From Meandrina meandrites (taxonomy: Eukaryota > Cnidaria > Anthozoa > Scleractinia > Meandrinidae): a stretch of 64,000 bases of DNA. The position numbers and the translations under genes are program-made. The DNA lies in contig OY855913.1 of assembly GCA_963693305.1 (NCBI GenBank), positions 26,246,614 to 26,310,613 of the forward strand. Reading direction: 5' to 3'. This document shows, in pieces, positions 11,701 through 22,316 of the stretch (positions are counted from its first letter, which is position 1; the number at the start of each line of letters is the position of its first letter). The notes beneath the pieces were generated by a model. It was not told the origin of the DNA, ran no database searches, and saw only the letters and a program-made list of their open reading frames with translations.

Positions 11701-13179
11701 CGCTGGAAGTTATCGGTCACAAGACTCGGACTGCTTTCGCAGCTGTATGTCACGTGGGACGAAAAGTTCAAAATACAAGTAACTTTATATCAACGCACCC
11801 AACAGTTTTCATCTGGTCCTTGTATTGCTTAACAGCGTTAGTAAAGTTTGGCAGATCTCTCTCATCCGGGTACTGATTCGGACCAACCATTGGCGTACCA
11901 GAAATGACATCCGGGTCATCAGAACTGACATCTGGTCCAAAATAGACGCCTTCCTTTATATCTACTTTGCCTGCCGTCTTCTCTGAACCTGTACACCAAA
12001 TAAGTATCAGATATATATCAGATATATAGAAAGCGGGTTTTACTTAACTTACTTGGCGGGGGGAGGGGGGGGGGCTTCCAGTGTAAAATACAGCTGAGTA
12101 CTTCCGACCGCTTTCTTGGCTATAGCCATTACCGAGAATGAGAAATTTAGCCCTAGCGTTCATTTGAACAAACCTTTCTGTATATATCCCCTGTAAGCTT
12201 TGCTGTTCCTAATGCTAAGAGCAATTTTCTTCTCGAAAGGCATCTCGAAGAATAGTCTTGCAGCCTCCATGACATCATCTGTTATTTTCTGAGGCACACC
12301 GTGACCAGAAATGTAAAAGAATCCTACATCGCGACATGCTTCGTGAATGCGCTTCACCACATCAGTCACGTAGATCGACGAAGACTTTCCCTCTGCTAAT
12401 CAAAACACAGAGCATAAGCCACCGAGCCTCTTTCTGGGCACTAGACGCGAAACGGATTTCTTTTCTGGTTCCTATACCCCACTGACTGGTACACTCGCGT
12501 GGCTCTGGGAACTAGAATCCTGGAACCCTGCCGTTCATTATCATCCCCATAGCCCTTTACGCTTCTCTTTGCCGGCGGGACCTTGGCACGACAAACGAAG
12601 GGCGCTGGAGACAAAGGTTTTCCACTCTTAGATTCTAGGACTTCAGGTCTTCATGTATGCAGTCGCAATGTTTCTTTATACTGTATGGGAGAGTCATGGC
12701 GTTTTTTACATCCGCTCAAGGTTCTTTGTTTCAAACGGCAAATAAAAAAAATCAAATTAATTGGAAAATCCTATGTCCCAGAGCCCTTGGTTTCTTGTGC
12801 CAACCCCCCGCCGTTGTTGATAATATCTTGAATATTACCAACAGTTCCCTCGTTTTCGGGATCTCGAAGACTATGATAAATTAACGATTGAATGTACAGG
12901 CGATTCGGTTTATTCATTTTATTGGTTACGTAAGGAGTAAAAAAACTGCATACAAGCCTAGTGGCCCATCAGGCCGGAGCTTATCCCGGTTTCTGTAGCA
13001 TGAAGCGACTAGGAGTATTTCTACTCCCCCCTGGATGGGATGCTAGTCCAATGAAGAACTTTGAGGCAGTCTACACCGGAATTTAAAAGGGCCGGGGTGA
13101 TCATTTATTACTATGTGCGTATAAATGAGAATATTTATCCACTACCTTTCAGCAAAGGCGAAATGTCGATTAGTGGCAT
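8729..13179 (-). CDS. 2-oxoglutarate/Fe(II) oxygenase, IPNS-like (gene A), five exons
   Basis: Non-haem iron dioxygenase of the isopenicillin-N-synthase / iron-ascorbate oxidoreductase family, 322 residues when joined. Exons on the minus strand: 13179-13146, 12395-12174, 11988-11799, 10108-9861 and 9003-8729. All introns are GT-AG and the phases 1,1,2,1 close in frame. It starts MPLIDISPLLK, the usual N-terminal strand. The DIOX_N part includes CRDVGFFYISGHGV and SKAYRGYIQKG. The double-stranded beta-helix holds the iron ligands His198 and Asp200 (WGVGPHTDHEVLT) and His255 (SIHRV), plus the 2OG-binding Arg265-x-Ser267 (HRYSAPFF). All catalytic residues are intact, so it should be active, probably cytosolic; the substrate is unknown. 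The length is normal for the family. It is a paralogue of gene B at 24.6-30.3 kb. Exon 2 has a TTAGCAG tandem acceptor, so it may start at 12395 or 12392. Confidence 0.9.
9508..9790 (+). mobile_element. tRNA-derived SINE (family 1), diverged, in intron 4 of gene A
   Basis: The head reads GTGGCCGAATAGTTAGAGCG (A-box like) and GCTGGACTCTGGATCGAG, followed by a decayed B box (GGGTACGAGCCC). The body has CTCCACCCGGG and TAAATAGGTTCCGG, and a tail segment TCCTAGTCGCC. These blocks match the better-preserved copies at 36.7 and 42.6 kb. Confidence 0.65.
10171..10302 (+). mobile_element. SINE family 1, 5' half, split by a later insertion
   Basis: Opens GGGAGGCGCGGTGG and includes GGTTACGAGCCCTGGCC and TTGTGTTGTGTTCTTTGACA, ending in GGGTAGCCC. 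The 3' half resumes at 11615. The halves are separated by a TIR element and share GGGTAGCCC as target duplication. Confidence 0.7.
10442..11415 (-). mobile_element. 5'-truncated Penelope-like element with inverted terminal arms
   Basis: Retroelement of the Penelope-like (PLE) class in minus orientation. The flanks carry a 12-bp duplication AAAGTTCTAACT (10430-10441 and 11416-11427). The reading frame (see 10565-11233) keeps only the linker after the reverse transcriptase and the GIY-YIG endonuclease; the reverse transcriptase is missing. About 220 bp at the left end (10443-10662, the 3' end of the element) recur as an inverted copy at 11155-11377. Both arms contain the CTGATGAAGACTAGCAG and CGAAACGTCGCGATC blocks. 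It sits in intron 3 of gene A. Confidence 0.8.
10565..11233 (-). pseudogene. GIY-YIG endonuclease fragment of a Penelope-like retroelement
   Basis: A 222-codon open frame. Residues from about 28 to 75 match the PLE linker (LPYIKDVSEVLRRCL, then a basic FK..RSYLVRPKD stretch). The GIY-YIG endonuclease follows: VVYKIPCECGKVYIGETGR, with the conserved RIKEH, a His-rich SEHANETGHLPLW segment and a Glu-bearing VKEAIQIR helix. The first 27 or so residues are encoded by the inverted arm and are not native. With the reverse transcriptase absent it cannot move on its own. The endonuclease core has no stop codon, which suggests fairly recent insertion. Confidence 0.75.
11615..11710 (+). mobile_element. 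SINE family 1, 3' half of the split copy
   Basis: Continues the copy begun at 10171: ATGATGGACTAGCATCCCGT, GGGAGTGGAAATACTCCTAG and CACCGAAACC. These are the same tail blocks as in the intact copies. Confidence 0.65.
12954..13062 (-). mobile_element. SINE family 1, 3' fragment, in intron 1 of gene A
   Basis: Minus-orientation tail: CTAGTGGCCCATCAGGCCGG, GCGACTAGGAGTATTTCTAC and CCTGGATGGGATGCTAGTCC. It lacks the tRNA-like head. Confidence 0.65.
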
Positions 13180-13681
13180 ACGTTCTCCGATTGATCTTGA
13201 AAGAACTGTAAAAGATAAGAAACTTTTTTTACTAATCTAAAGGCATTATTTTTAGCGGAACGTGTCGAAAGGTTTTTGTGTCCAAGCTGTAGATCGTCAT
13301 TAAAACTTTAGAAATCCGCCTTGGTGGACTGATACATTTTTAAAGAAAAACTTCACATGTGATACGGATGACTTGAAAATCAACCCCTAACCGAGAAATG
13401 CGGAGAAACATTTTTTACTTTAACCGTTAAAGTAGAGTTTTTAAGACTTTTTTGTTGAATGCTACTGTACCAAGGATGAAAAGAATCAACAGGGAGCTAT
13501 TTTAGAATGAGGGAAACGATCTGGTACAGAGCTCTGCCAACTGAGCTGTTGAATCAACTGGGGGCTGGTCACTTTGTAAGATTGTAATTTACCCATACAA
13601 GATGAAGATATGTAAGTGGATATCATTAGTATATATGAAATGCGGATGAAAGATTAAACTGAACTACGGGAGAGAAAAAAT
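13180..13681. other. Upstream region of oxygenase gene A with SINE-2-like remnants
   Basis: Presumed 5' flank of the minus-strand gene. Around 13520-13640 there are decayed SINE family 2 blocks (CCAACTGAGCTG, ATATGAAATGCGGATG). No TATA box or CRE was identified. Confidence 0.4.
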
Positions 13682-14010
13682 AGTCTAGTAGTCAGTTTAG
13701 CACTCAGTAGGCAATCAGTGATTCAATCGCTCGGTCATAAAGTCTAACAGTCAGTCAGTCAGTCAATTAGTCAGTCAGTCAGTCAATCTGTCAGTCAGTC
13801 AGTCAGTCAGTCAGTCAGTCGATCAGTCAGTCAGTCAGTCAGTCAGCCAGTCAGTCAATCAGTCAATCAGTCAGTCATTCAGTCAGTCATTAAGTCAGCC
13901 AGTTAGTCATTCAGTCGTCAAGCCAGTCAGACATTCAGTCAGTCAGTCAGCAGTCAGTCAATCAGTCAGTCAGATAGTCCGTCAATCATTTAGCCAGTCA
14001 GTCATTTAGT
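13682..14010. repeat. Tetranucleotide (TCAG)n array, imperfect
   Basis: About 330 bp of TCAG/CAGT units broken by single-base changes (TCAA, TCAT, CCAG). It is a degenerate simple-sequence array with no unique spacers. Confidence 0.9.
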
Positions 14011-14308
14011 TTGTTAACTTGTTAGTGAGCGGGTGGTGGGTTGGTGGGTTACTCAAGATAAGGAACTAAAAAAGTATTTTATTTGTGCTGATGAAACTAA
14101 ATATAATCAGTTATAAAAACATTTTTACAAACCTGACATCATTGTTGGTAATCAAAGGAACTAACAGAACAAATATAATCCTTTGGCGTTTCCTTAAACT
14201 AAAAACAATAAATAAAGAAAAAAAGAAATCATGTCTGTTGTTTATCCCACATTCTCTGGCACTGCGCTTTCTTCGACAATGATGTTAATTAAAATTGGGC
14301 CTTTTATG

Positions 14309-14694
14309 CCCGGGGGGGGGACTCCCATATGGAAGGGACGGGGATAATCGTCGGAAATTTTGAATTTTACCCCTAAAAGAGACCAATCTAGGCGTGGCCG
14401 AAGCTTATGCAGACCCCTAAAAGAGACCGGTTTAAAAAACAGACAAATAAAAAGTATTGATGTTATGATAAACTTTGTTTATATGAATCGAGTAAACATA
14501 ACGAATCAAAATTCTTTCTTTTTTGTTATTTCTTCGTGTGCGACCCTAAACGAGACCTTGACGGCTAAAAATAATGACATTTTGCCCAAAACACCCTAAG
14601 CGAGACCAAAATCCGAAATTTACACCCCTACTCGAGACGACGAGCATCCCCGTACCTTTCATATCGGAGTCCCCCCCCCCCCCCCCCCCCCGAG
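14309..14694. mobile_element. hAT-like MITE with poly-G/poly-C termini (copy 2)
   Basis: Begins CCCGGGGGGGGG then ACTCCCATAT, and ends ATATCGGAGT, a C run and GAG. A perfect 8-bp target duplication CTTTTATG lies at 14301-14308 and 14695-14702. The body has repeated CCCCTAAAAGAGACC-like motifs (CTAAACGAGACC, CTAAGCGAGACC, CTACTCGAGACG). Confidence 0.8.
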
Positions 14695-14876
14695 CTTTTA
14701 TGGGTATAAAGTATACTGTGTTTTTCCAAATTTTGGTATTTTGCATGATTTTGAGGGGAAATTCAGGTATATTGGTATACCACCTACCCCCCTGGCCGAC
14801 CCTGTCCAATGGAATATCTGTCTAGCGATTATAAAATAAATAGTCAAAATTAAAATTGATATTGTGTAAGGTAAAT

Positions 14877-14940
14877 GATAAGCCTATGCCAAGAGAGTAT
14901 GAAGTAAGAGTACTTCATACTCTCTTGGCATAGGCTTATC
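14877..14940. repeat. Perfect 30-bp hairpin with a 4-nt loop
   Basis: The arms 14877-14906 and 14911-14940 are exact reverse complements (outer GATAAGCCTATGCC, inner GAGTATGAAGTA). They are separated only by AGAG. No flanking TIR element was identified. Confidence 0.95.
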
Positions 14941-16919
14941 TCACGTTTATAATCAAACCCTTCATTCTTCGGGGGCGTTACACTTTGGCTAGCTACAAAT
15001 ACTCACCTTTTAGGGCTATTTTGGGACGTTTTGCCACTTAAAAAAAGTGAAGTTGTTTTGAAAGTTCTGAAATATTAAGTCCAACACTTTTTGTGGAAAA
15101 TTAATATTCTGTCTTGAAAAACACATTCCACAACACCCAATGGTTTAAACTAGTTTTTAGATTCTAAACTGCAACAAGGATAACCAAATACCAATAAAAG
15201 TTCAAAATACAGTTTGTAAACAGTTTTTATCCCGGGTCATTTGAGACGCTACAACTAGCGTTTTAAAAAATCGCAAAACTGAGGATCTCCTCCATTTCCC
15301 AAGATAACTTTGAAAGACAAGTTAAGGAGTACTCGAGATATTTTGCACTATTTAAAAACTTGTTGAGCTAATACAACTTTCAAGGTCGGAAATTTCCGGA
15401 AAACTATTTCGGCCACTTTAAAAGATATTTGTAGCGCGCTTAGCTGTCGGCGCTTGTCTGTGGAATTGTTTACCATGTAGGCGATTTTACTATGTATTTC
15501 TGCAGTTATCGAGGGTTGAGGTCTCTTAAGCATAGCAGTGACCGTGCAAATAATACGAAATCCTTAGCAATGGAAAAAGAATCAGTTTTACATGGTGAAA
15601 AGTAAAAGACAGGCCTTGGGGCCGGGCAAAATTGTTGAAAAGTAGTAACAAAATTATATTTGATATTTTTACAGAATTCTACTTTGTATTTTGTACTATT
15701 AACAAGATCGTCGCAAAACCGAATTTCTGCTGTTGTCTGTTGTCTGTTGTCTGTTCTGCTGTTAGCTGTTGTCTGTTATGCACCACATCCTTAAATTTGT
15801 TGTTAATTAAAACAATTTTCCTTTGAAAATTTATTCTTTCGCCCATTCGAGCTTCAATCATCTAATCATGACCTACATGGTGGTCACGAATGAAAGTTAT
15901 CTTAATTCATACCAAAAAAACGATATAAACAGTTACGTAATGTACACAGCGTTATAAAAGAAAGAATGCATTGCTACTATGATAACAATGAAATATCAAA
16001 CAATAACGACAATTAAAGGAGGTAACAGTACTTAATCGATTTTGCAGTTAAATTCTGATTTCGTGTTAAAGCCATGTGAATACCGTCCTGTAGGCTTGTA
16101 TTGCTCCAGTTTTCGAGATGCATGCCATGCGAATTGCTCAGCGATGGAGAGAGAGAGGTCATCGATAGCGAATCAGCTAGATAGAAACAGACTAAATAGC
16201 CACCCAAAATTATTGCCATAATGTACAATAACTATATAGCAAAGTACGTATTTTGTACTGTTTCCCTTTGGTTAAGTTTCGTCAAACGAGAAACGAAACA
16301 TCGCGGAAATGAATCACGGAAGCGAAATTTGAATGTATCATTAATCAATTTTTTCTTACCGATTGATTATCCTATACAGAAATTGTTCACATCGCTATTG
16401 AGAGTATAGAGAACAATTTTAGTTGATTGTTTCCAATTGTTAATAAAACGACGACACAAAACAGTATCCGGTTAAGCGAACCATCGCGGAATTTAAGCGT
16501 AACCTAGACTGGCAACCTAAAACCCCCATGTAATTTAAATTTAAACTTAGATTGGTTACTTTGAGTATATAGCGTAATGATGGAATGAATAACTTGCCGG
16601 TTGAAGTGTAAGGTGAACAGCAAAGAGGAAAGTGTTAAGAATAACACTCCGTTTTATAAAATGCTATTTACATACCCTTTATGTGATTGGCCGAAGTACA
16701 GTCATGTGACCACAATTGGCGTTACAAGGATGGTGGCCTGGTTTTCAATTTCTCAACTTTACAACCACCTCGTTTAAAGCGAACAATCTCCAGGCCGTGT
16801 AGAATCTCAACACTGGCTACTTCTTTTCAAAAGGGGTATGTGCTATTGGTCTTCAATTTATAATCCCCTTCGGTTTTCTGTGTAGGTAGGTTGATAAGTA
16901 AGAGCGGGCTGGGTACTCT
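14941..16919. other. Intergenic, no gene recognised
   Basis: AT-rich. Contains a short TGTTGTC-type minisatellite at about 15729-15776 and only short chance frames. Confidence 0.4.
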
Positions 16920-17337
16920 CTCCCGAGGGAGGTACTCCCTTATATAAACTATATGGGTATGTGCGGCACTAAAGGGTATGGTTTTCGGGCCTTTTTGGGT
17001 ATAGATTTTGACTATTTTGGTCCGAACTGATAGGGAATGGTTTGTGCACTTTAGTGAGTCTGGTCAGCAACTTTTGGAAAAAAACTATTTTTATCGTTGT
17101 TATTATGCACCCCTTGAGAAGTATGATTTAAAAATGTTGAAACTTGAGGGCTCTTGTCAACTTTTTAGGTAAACCGAAACAGTTCCCGGAGTACAATCTG
17201 GTCTAAAGTAGGTATAGATTTTGGGTTGAGGTCTGAACAAAGGTAGGGAAAATCGCAAGTTTTCGTCTGAAATGCGGTAAGGTTTCTTGAAGCGTGGCGC
17301 ACACCCCCTCCCAACTTTTCGAAGAGTACCCATCCAG
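16920..17337. mobile_element. hAT-like MITE (copy 3), older
   Basis: The left end has CTCCCGAGGGAGGTACTCCC, then TATAAACTATATGGGTATG and GTGCGGCACTAAAGGGTATG, matching copy 1 internally. The right end has GAGTACCCATCCAG. The candidate duplication GGTACT(C/G)T at 16912-16919 and 17338-17345 has one mismatch. The poly-G tract is eroded. Confidence 0.55.
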
Positions 17338-17621
17338 GGTACTGTCTCTGCTTTACCTAGATCCTAGCAACAAACGTGTACACTTTCTGGACTTGTTTCA
17401 ACACATCGTGGTGTTACTTGATAATACATTTAGGTTATGTTGCGTCACTCCTAAAAAAGTATGAGTGAGATTGTACCGTTTACCTTTCAACATGGCATTT
17501 TTTCTCACATTTTGCACGAATTTCCTCTTCCTCCAATACTCTTTTACTTTTTATTTTTTCCGTTTAAAATGCACGTTGTTCAAATTATAAAAAAGGTCAC
17601 ACTTTAAAAGTGTCTTCTATT

Positions 17622-17980
17622 GCCGTAAAAATTTATTTCCCCTAATTTCGTTTTTATTGTGTGTAAAAAAAATACAGTTTAGACCCAATATTATTGTTTT
17701 CAAAAAGATGTCAAAGGTGAACAAAAAGCCATTTTAAAAATAGTCTGTTGGCGAAAATTCATAGGTGTTACTTAACTGACAAATACCGCAAATTATCTGA
17801 AGTAGAGAAAAGAAACAAAAACTATTATTTTGAAGAAAGCAGAAAACCAAGCAAGCATTAGTTGCATAAATGACTTTCGGGGGACCACAGTGGTGCTAAT
17901 GCAGTTTCACGTCATCACACCTATGTTACTATTGTAGCACCCTATGTTGGCCTACATTTCAAGAAATTTTTACAAATTCA
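17622..17980 (+). repeat. Diverged direct repeat, unit 1
   Basis: Shares TTTTTATTGTGTGTAAAAAA, CAGTTTAGACCCAATATTAT, ATGTCAAAGGTGAACAAAAA and AAATACCGCAAATTATCTGA with 18152-18520, in the same order. It is non-coding. Confidence 0.85.
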
Positions 17981-18151
17981 TTTTTTTTTATTCATTTGGC
18001 ATTGTTTTCACGTGGTACTTATTCACTTTTGAGTATTTTTATCAATTCAGCAGTTCATTTATTCTGGAAATATCTCCTACCATCGCTAATTATGACGGAC
18101 TCATTGACTCTTAGTTCGAAGGTTTGTTCGTAGGAGACGCTGAATCTTTTA

Positions 18152-18520
18152 ACGCCATAAAAATTGATTTCCGTTAATGTCGTTTTTATTGTGTGTAAAA
18201 AATGAACAGTTTAGACCCAATATTATTCTTTTAAAAAGGATGTCAAAGGTGAACAAAAAGCCTTTATAAAAATAGTCAGTTGGCAAAAATTAATATATAA
18301 TTAATTAACTGACAAATACCGCAAATTATCTGAAGTAGAAGAAAAGAAACAAAAAAAATCATTTTGAAGAAAGCAGAAAACCAAGCAACATTAGTTACAT
18401 GAATGACTTACGGAGGAAACACAGTGGTGCTAATGGAGAAAGAACAACTATTTGCACACAGTTTCGCATCAGCACCCGATGTTGGCCTGCATTTCAAGAT
18501 ATTTTTAGAAATTTATTTAT
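18152..18520 (+). repeat. Diverged direct repeat, unit 2
   Basis: Second unit of the pair at 17622. It also carries GAAAGCAGAAAACCAAGCAA and CACAGTGGTGCTAATG. The start-to-start distance is about 530 bp. Confidence 0.85.
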
Positions 18521-18644
18521 TTTATATAAACTCTTGTTTTTACGCCATCGTAGCTTGACTAACAATAGTAAACAAACCGCGGTGATAAGCATATTTATTC
18601 GACTTGACGTTTCGTATGCTATTTATACATAAAACGGGGGTCTA

Positions 18645-18676
18645 GAACCCTAAACCCTAACCCTAATCCTAACCCT
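18645..18676 (+). repeat. Short interstitial telomere-like repeat
   Basis: About five CCCTAA-type units (AACCCTAAACCCTAACCC, then TAATCCTAACCC). Too short and internal to be a chromosome end. Confidence 0.7.
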
Positions 18677-20945
18677 TTGCAAAAAATTGTCTTGACATGC
18701 TAATTATTATTCAATAGTAAAAGATGGGGTCACCAAGCTCGTTTATGATCTATAACCACTTAAAGGGAAAATTAAGAATGTCTTTAACAGGTTATGCTGT
18801 AGCTATGGCAACTAGTGACATCGATGTTTTCAACTGACAACCTGCGCTATATCCAGAGCTGCGAATCTAATTTTGATAATTCTCTACGTTCCAGCGCACG
18901 GGACACAAAAATCAGAACAATAACGTGTAATTACTTATACAAACTGGAGAACTTTAAAAAAAAGTATATTCTCATGAGTATTTCGTTTGTTGTCAGCCTC
19001 AGTCGTCGCAGTTCGTGCATACTCTTTAAATAAATACATACGTAATGATAGCAAGGGTCCCGTGCGACCATGCACTTCGTTTTCAAATCTGTCGAAAAAT
19101 GCTGTTGTCTTAAAGGCTCTTTCAAAATAAGGAACTCTTGCTCTGTGTACTTACTTCATAGTCACGTTGTTGCCCCCGCAGGGTTTCGGCCCAGAGGCCA
19201 AAACCCGAGGAGGCATCATTGTAGTCCGCGCGTATATATATAGATAGTATACCAGAAAGAATCTCGATTTGCCCAAAGTGGGCCCGCAAGTAGCATCGGT
19301 AGTTGTGATAAATTTCCCTGTACGGTGATTAGTAAATGATGACGCAAGATAAACGATGATTGGGTGATGATGACTAACCAAAGCGTGAGCTCGTGCACAA
19401 ATGACAAGTCAACAAACGACGCTTGCAGTTGGGTTGCTGCAGTTTCCTTCGAGCTTTATTGATTTCACAAGGTCTAGAAGCCGAAACTTACTATGATCAA
19501 AGGATATGATCGAAAACAATAATAATTGGTCTAGAAATTTCTCTTGTTAGCGTGGTGCGAGCAGCTCTCGTTCGCTCGCAGGATTGACAGACTCATTCTG
19601 AAATCGAGATTTGTCAGACAGAAATCAAACATTATACGAGGGGTTTGAAAGACTCAGGCCACAACCAAGGTATAAAGTTAGCAGCTGTGATAAGTTCAAA
19701 AAGAGTTTAAGAAGGAAGGTTTTTAAAAGATACCGCGAGCATTCAAACTCGCAGAGAAGTGAGAAAGTTTTCACTTGAGGCATACGTGTATAACTAGCCA
19801 GCTGTCGATCCAGTGCTTTCGGCTTTTAGCTGGAACATCATAACATTAAAAAAAATCTCAAGTGGTAGAAATGAAAGATAAAAGTAAAAGACTCGATCAG
19901 TCTTTAGGCATTTAAGTGAAATTTGTAACTGAGACTTTTCAAGAAGGAAAGAGAATTCAAAAGAGTTCTTGAGATAATCAAAACTGACGGCAGGCGTTTA
20001 CATTGACAGAGGTGAGAAATCTTTTGGCATCCGTTTCGAGCTCAGCTGTCAAGTTGGTCATTGTTGCTTGAGCTCCCAGCCCTAATATATTGAAACAAAA
20101 AAAATCTGAAAAGAGCTGGTCCCAATTGGTAGTTTTAAAACGTTTGGCTATTACCAAAGCTTATCCTCGCTGAGATCACTCATTACAGCAAAAAAAGCAA
20201 AATGATCTCAGGAAGTTGGGGACGCGTTCGTGTAATTAAATTTACGTGATTATCACATGCATGTAATCCTTCAGAATTTTTGCATAATTTGGCATTGTTT
20301 TACTTATCTACTTGACATAAAAAAATTCATAATGAAAGTAAATAGCACGTCCTCGTCCCATGATCTTGAAAAAGAGAAGGCCAGAAACAAGTGATACTTT
20401 GGGCAGAACACGAGAAAAATTAGTGTTTTCTTCTGAATTATCACAAGACTGTTCCAAACAGAAAACTGATTTTCAAACAGTTAAGAAAATAGAAAAGGCA
20501 AAATATCAAGCGAAATAATTAACTGTAATAGCGGATACGCTGAGAAAAAAAGGATAACAGCGGGGGCAGCTGTAGTGTTAACTATCCGTAGTTTTTAATC
20601 GGTCGAGAAATTACAACAGTTTTGACTGCGGACCATACCAATTTCCGACATGACAAGGTTTAAAATTCAAACGGGAGACATGCATACCAGCCCTAACAAA
20701 CAAATGTGCAAACGCTTTGTACAATACGAATCATAGCGAGTTACACGCTTCAACCCTTCTGAGTTTCTGATGTAGATCAAGTGTATTTGTTATTGACCTT
20801 GTGTTTTTACTCCACCAGAGGTAACGAATTGTTATTGCAAGGATCCAAGCTCCTCCAGAAATGATCAAAAATGAGGTGATTGGCGGAAAATCAAAGAAAT
20901 GGAAAAACTAAAAATAGCCTGAAGATCGTGTTCTTTTAATCTACT
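18677..20945. other. Intergenic region upstream of the transporter
   Basis: No exon or mobile element recognised over 2.2 kb. It presumably contains the promoter and 5' UTR of the plus-strand transporter. Confidence 0.4.
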
Positions 20946-22316
20946 ATGGGGGTACACGCAAGTACATTTTCTTACGAGCCTCTCAAGTCGCAAGAGAGGG
21001 AAAACGAGAAAGATTTCCGTAATTCAGGCGACGACGAAACCAACGAAAAACGCCAGCCAATCGCTGGTCAAGCCTCAACATGGAAAGCTGTTGCGAACAT
21101 GACCAGTTTCGTTCAAGGAGTGGGAACGCTCGCTTTGCCATATGCTGTGTTGAAAGGAGGCATTGCAACTATCATTGGCTTTCCTTTGTTCGCTTTGGTT
21201 CATTGGTACACTGGCATGGTCATGATAGATTGCATGTACGATAATGATGAGGAGGATGAAGAAAACAAGGAATGTGCAACGCTTATGAGTGATAATATAA
21301 CACCAACTCCAGCAAGGAAGAAATCACGAGTTCGTAACATTTACAGCGACCTTGGCAAAGTTCTTTGGCCGCAATGTGGCGGTGTGCTTCTCGATGCCGT
21401 ACAAAGCCTTGATCTGTTAATTCTCGCTGTGTCGTACTTCATCTCATGTGGATCTCTGATGGCACATGCACTGCCTAAGGCAGGACTTACAGAAGCTATG
21501 TGGGCCTCTATAGTTGCGGCTTTGGTTCTACCCTCCACGTTTGTGAGGGATCTGGCGTGCGTGGCATGGCAAAGTTTGCTGAGTATAACATCCTTGTTTA
21601 CCATGGTCAGCGTGTTAATATGGTACACAGTCACTCACTCTTCTAGCATAAACTTCAGGGACGTACTCTTCTGGGATCCTGAGGGGGCCCTTGTTGCGTT
21701 CGGATTAGTCATCTCCAGTTATTGCGTCTACTCTATTTTGATTCCAGTTGAAGAAAGCATGGCAGACCGTTCCAAATTCGGTTCAGCCTTAGCAATTTCA
21801 TTGTTCATGGCCGCCACCTTTAAAGTGCTGTTCTCGCTCAGTGGCTTCCTCTCCTTCTCTCAGGAAACGGATGAAGTGATCGGCAACAATTTCCCGCTTG
21901 GCGCCCCTCGCACGATCGTCAGCGTTGTGTATGTCATGTATGTCGTGTTCTGCTATACACTGGTCGTCTATCCTGTTTTCCAGTCTCTTGATGATTCTCG
22001 ACTGGCCACTGCACTTACCTCCTTTATTCCTTCCTTCATCTGGACTGCCATAACAAGATTTCTTGTTGTATTTGTCACTCTTTTGGTGGCTTTTGCAGTT
22101 CCACATTTCGCGCTTTTGACATCGTTTATCGGAAGTCTCGCTTTACCATTCCTTGAATATATTGTACCATGTTTAGTTCATTTAAAGTTAAAATGGTCTG
22201 AGTTAAGACCTCATCAAGTTGCTGCAGATGGAACAATTATCGTTGTAGGAGTTATAGCAACTGTGTTTGGCGTATACTTCTCTGGTAAAGCGTTAATAGT
22301 TGAAATGACTAAATAA
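20946..22316 (+). CDS. SLC32/VIAAT-like amino acid transporter, intronless
   Basis: A 456-residue membrane protein of the amino acid/auxin permease (AAAP) family, closest in pattern to the vesicular inhibitory amino acid transporter (SLC32). A polar N-terminus of about 46 residues precedes TM1, which has VANMTSFVQGVGTLALPYAV; animal VIAATs have the same N..QG....LPYA pattern. After TM2 (WYTGMVMIDCMY) comes an acidic loop DNDEEDEENKE, placed like the acidic loop in VIAAT. About ten hydrophobic segments follow, including the conserved FSLSGFLSF and the NNFPLG loop. The role would be proton-coupled loading of GABA, glycine or related amino acids into vesicles; the substrate is inferred. It is shorter than mammalian VIAAT (about 525). 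The whole protein lies in one uninterrupted frame, unlike its neighbours, which suggests an ancient retrocopy or a lineage of intronless paralogues. An SLC36-like transporter is the main alternative. Confidence 0.85.
   Translation: MGVHASTFSYEPLKSQERENEKDFRNSGDDETNEKRQPIAGQASTWKAVANMTSFVQGVGTLALPYAVLKGGIATIIGFPLFALVHWYTGMVMIDCMYDNDEEDEENKECATLMSDNITPTPARKKSRVRNIYSDLGKVLWPQCGGVLLDAVQSLDLLILAVSYFISCGSLMAHALPKAGLTEAMWASIVAALVLPSTFVRDLACVAWQSLLSITSLFTMVSVLIWYTVTHSSSINFRDVLFWDPEGALVAFGLVISSYCVYSILIPVEESMADRSKFGSALAISLFMAATFKVLFSLSGFLSFSQETDEVIGNNFPLGAPRTIVSVVYVMYVVFCYTLVVYPVFQSLDDSRLATALTSFIPSFIWTAITRFLVVFVTLLVAFAVPHFALLTSFIGSLALPFLEYIVPCLVHLKLKWSELRPHQVAADGTIIVVGVIATVFGVYFSGKALIVEMTK

Noticed and set aside
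13682..14010. CRISPR-like or satellite centromere array
   Set aside because: It is a degenerate 4-bp microsatellite with no unique spacers and only 330 bp long.
18645..18676. Telomere end
   Set aside because: Only about 30 bp, internal, with ordinary sequence on both sides.
21798..22106. 102-codon antisense frame in the transporter gene
   Set aside because: It is a shadow of the well-supported plus-strand coding sequence, with low-complexity polar composition.
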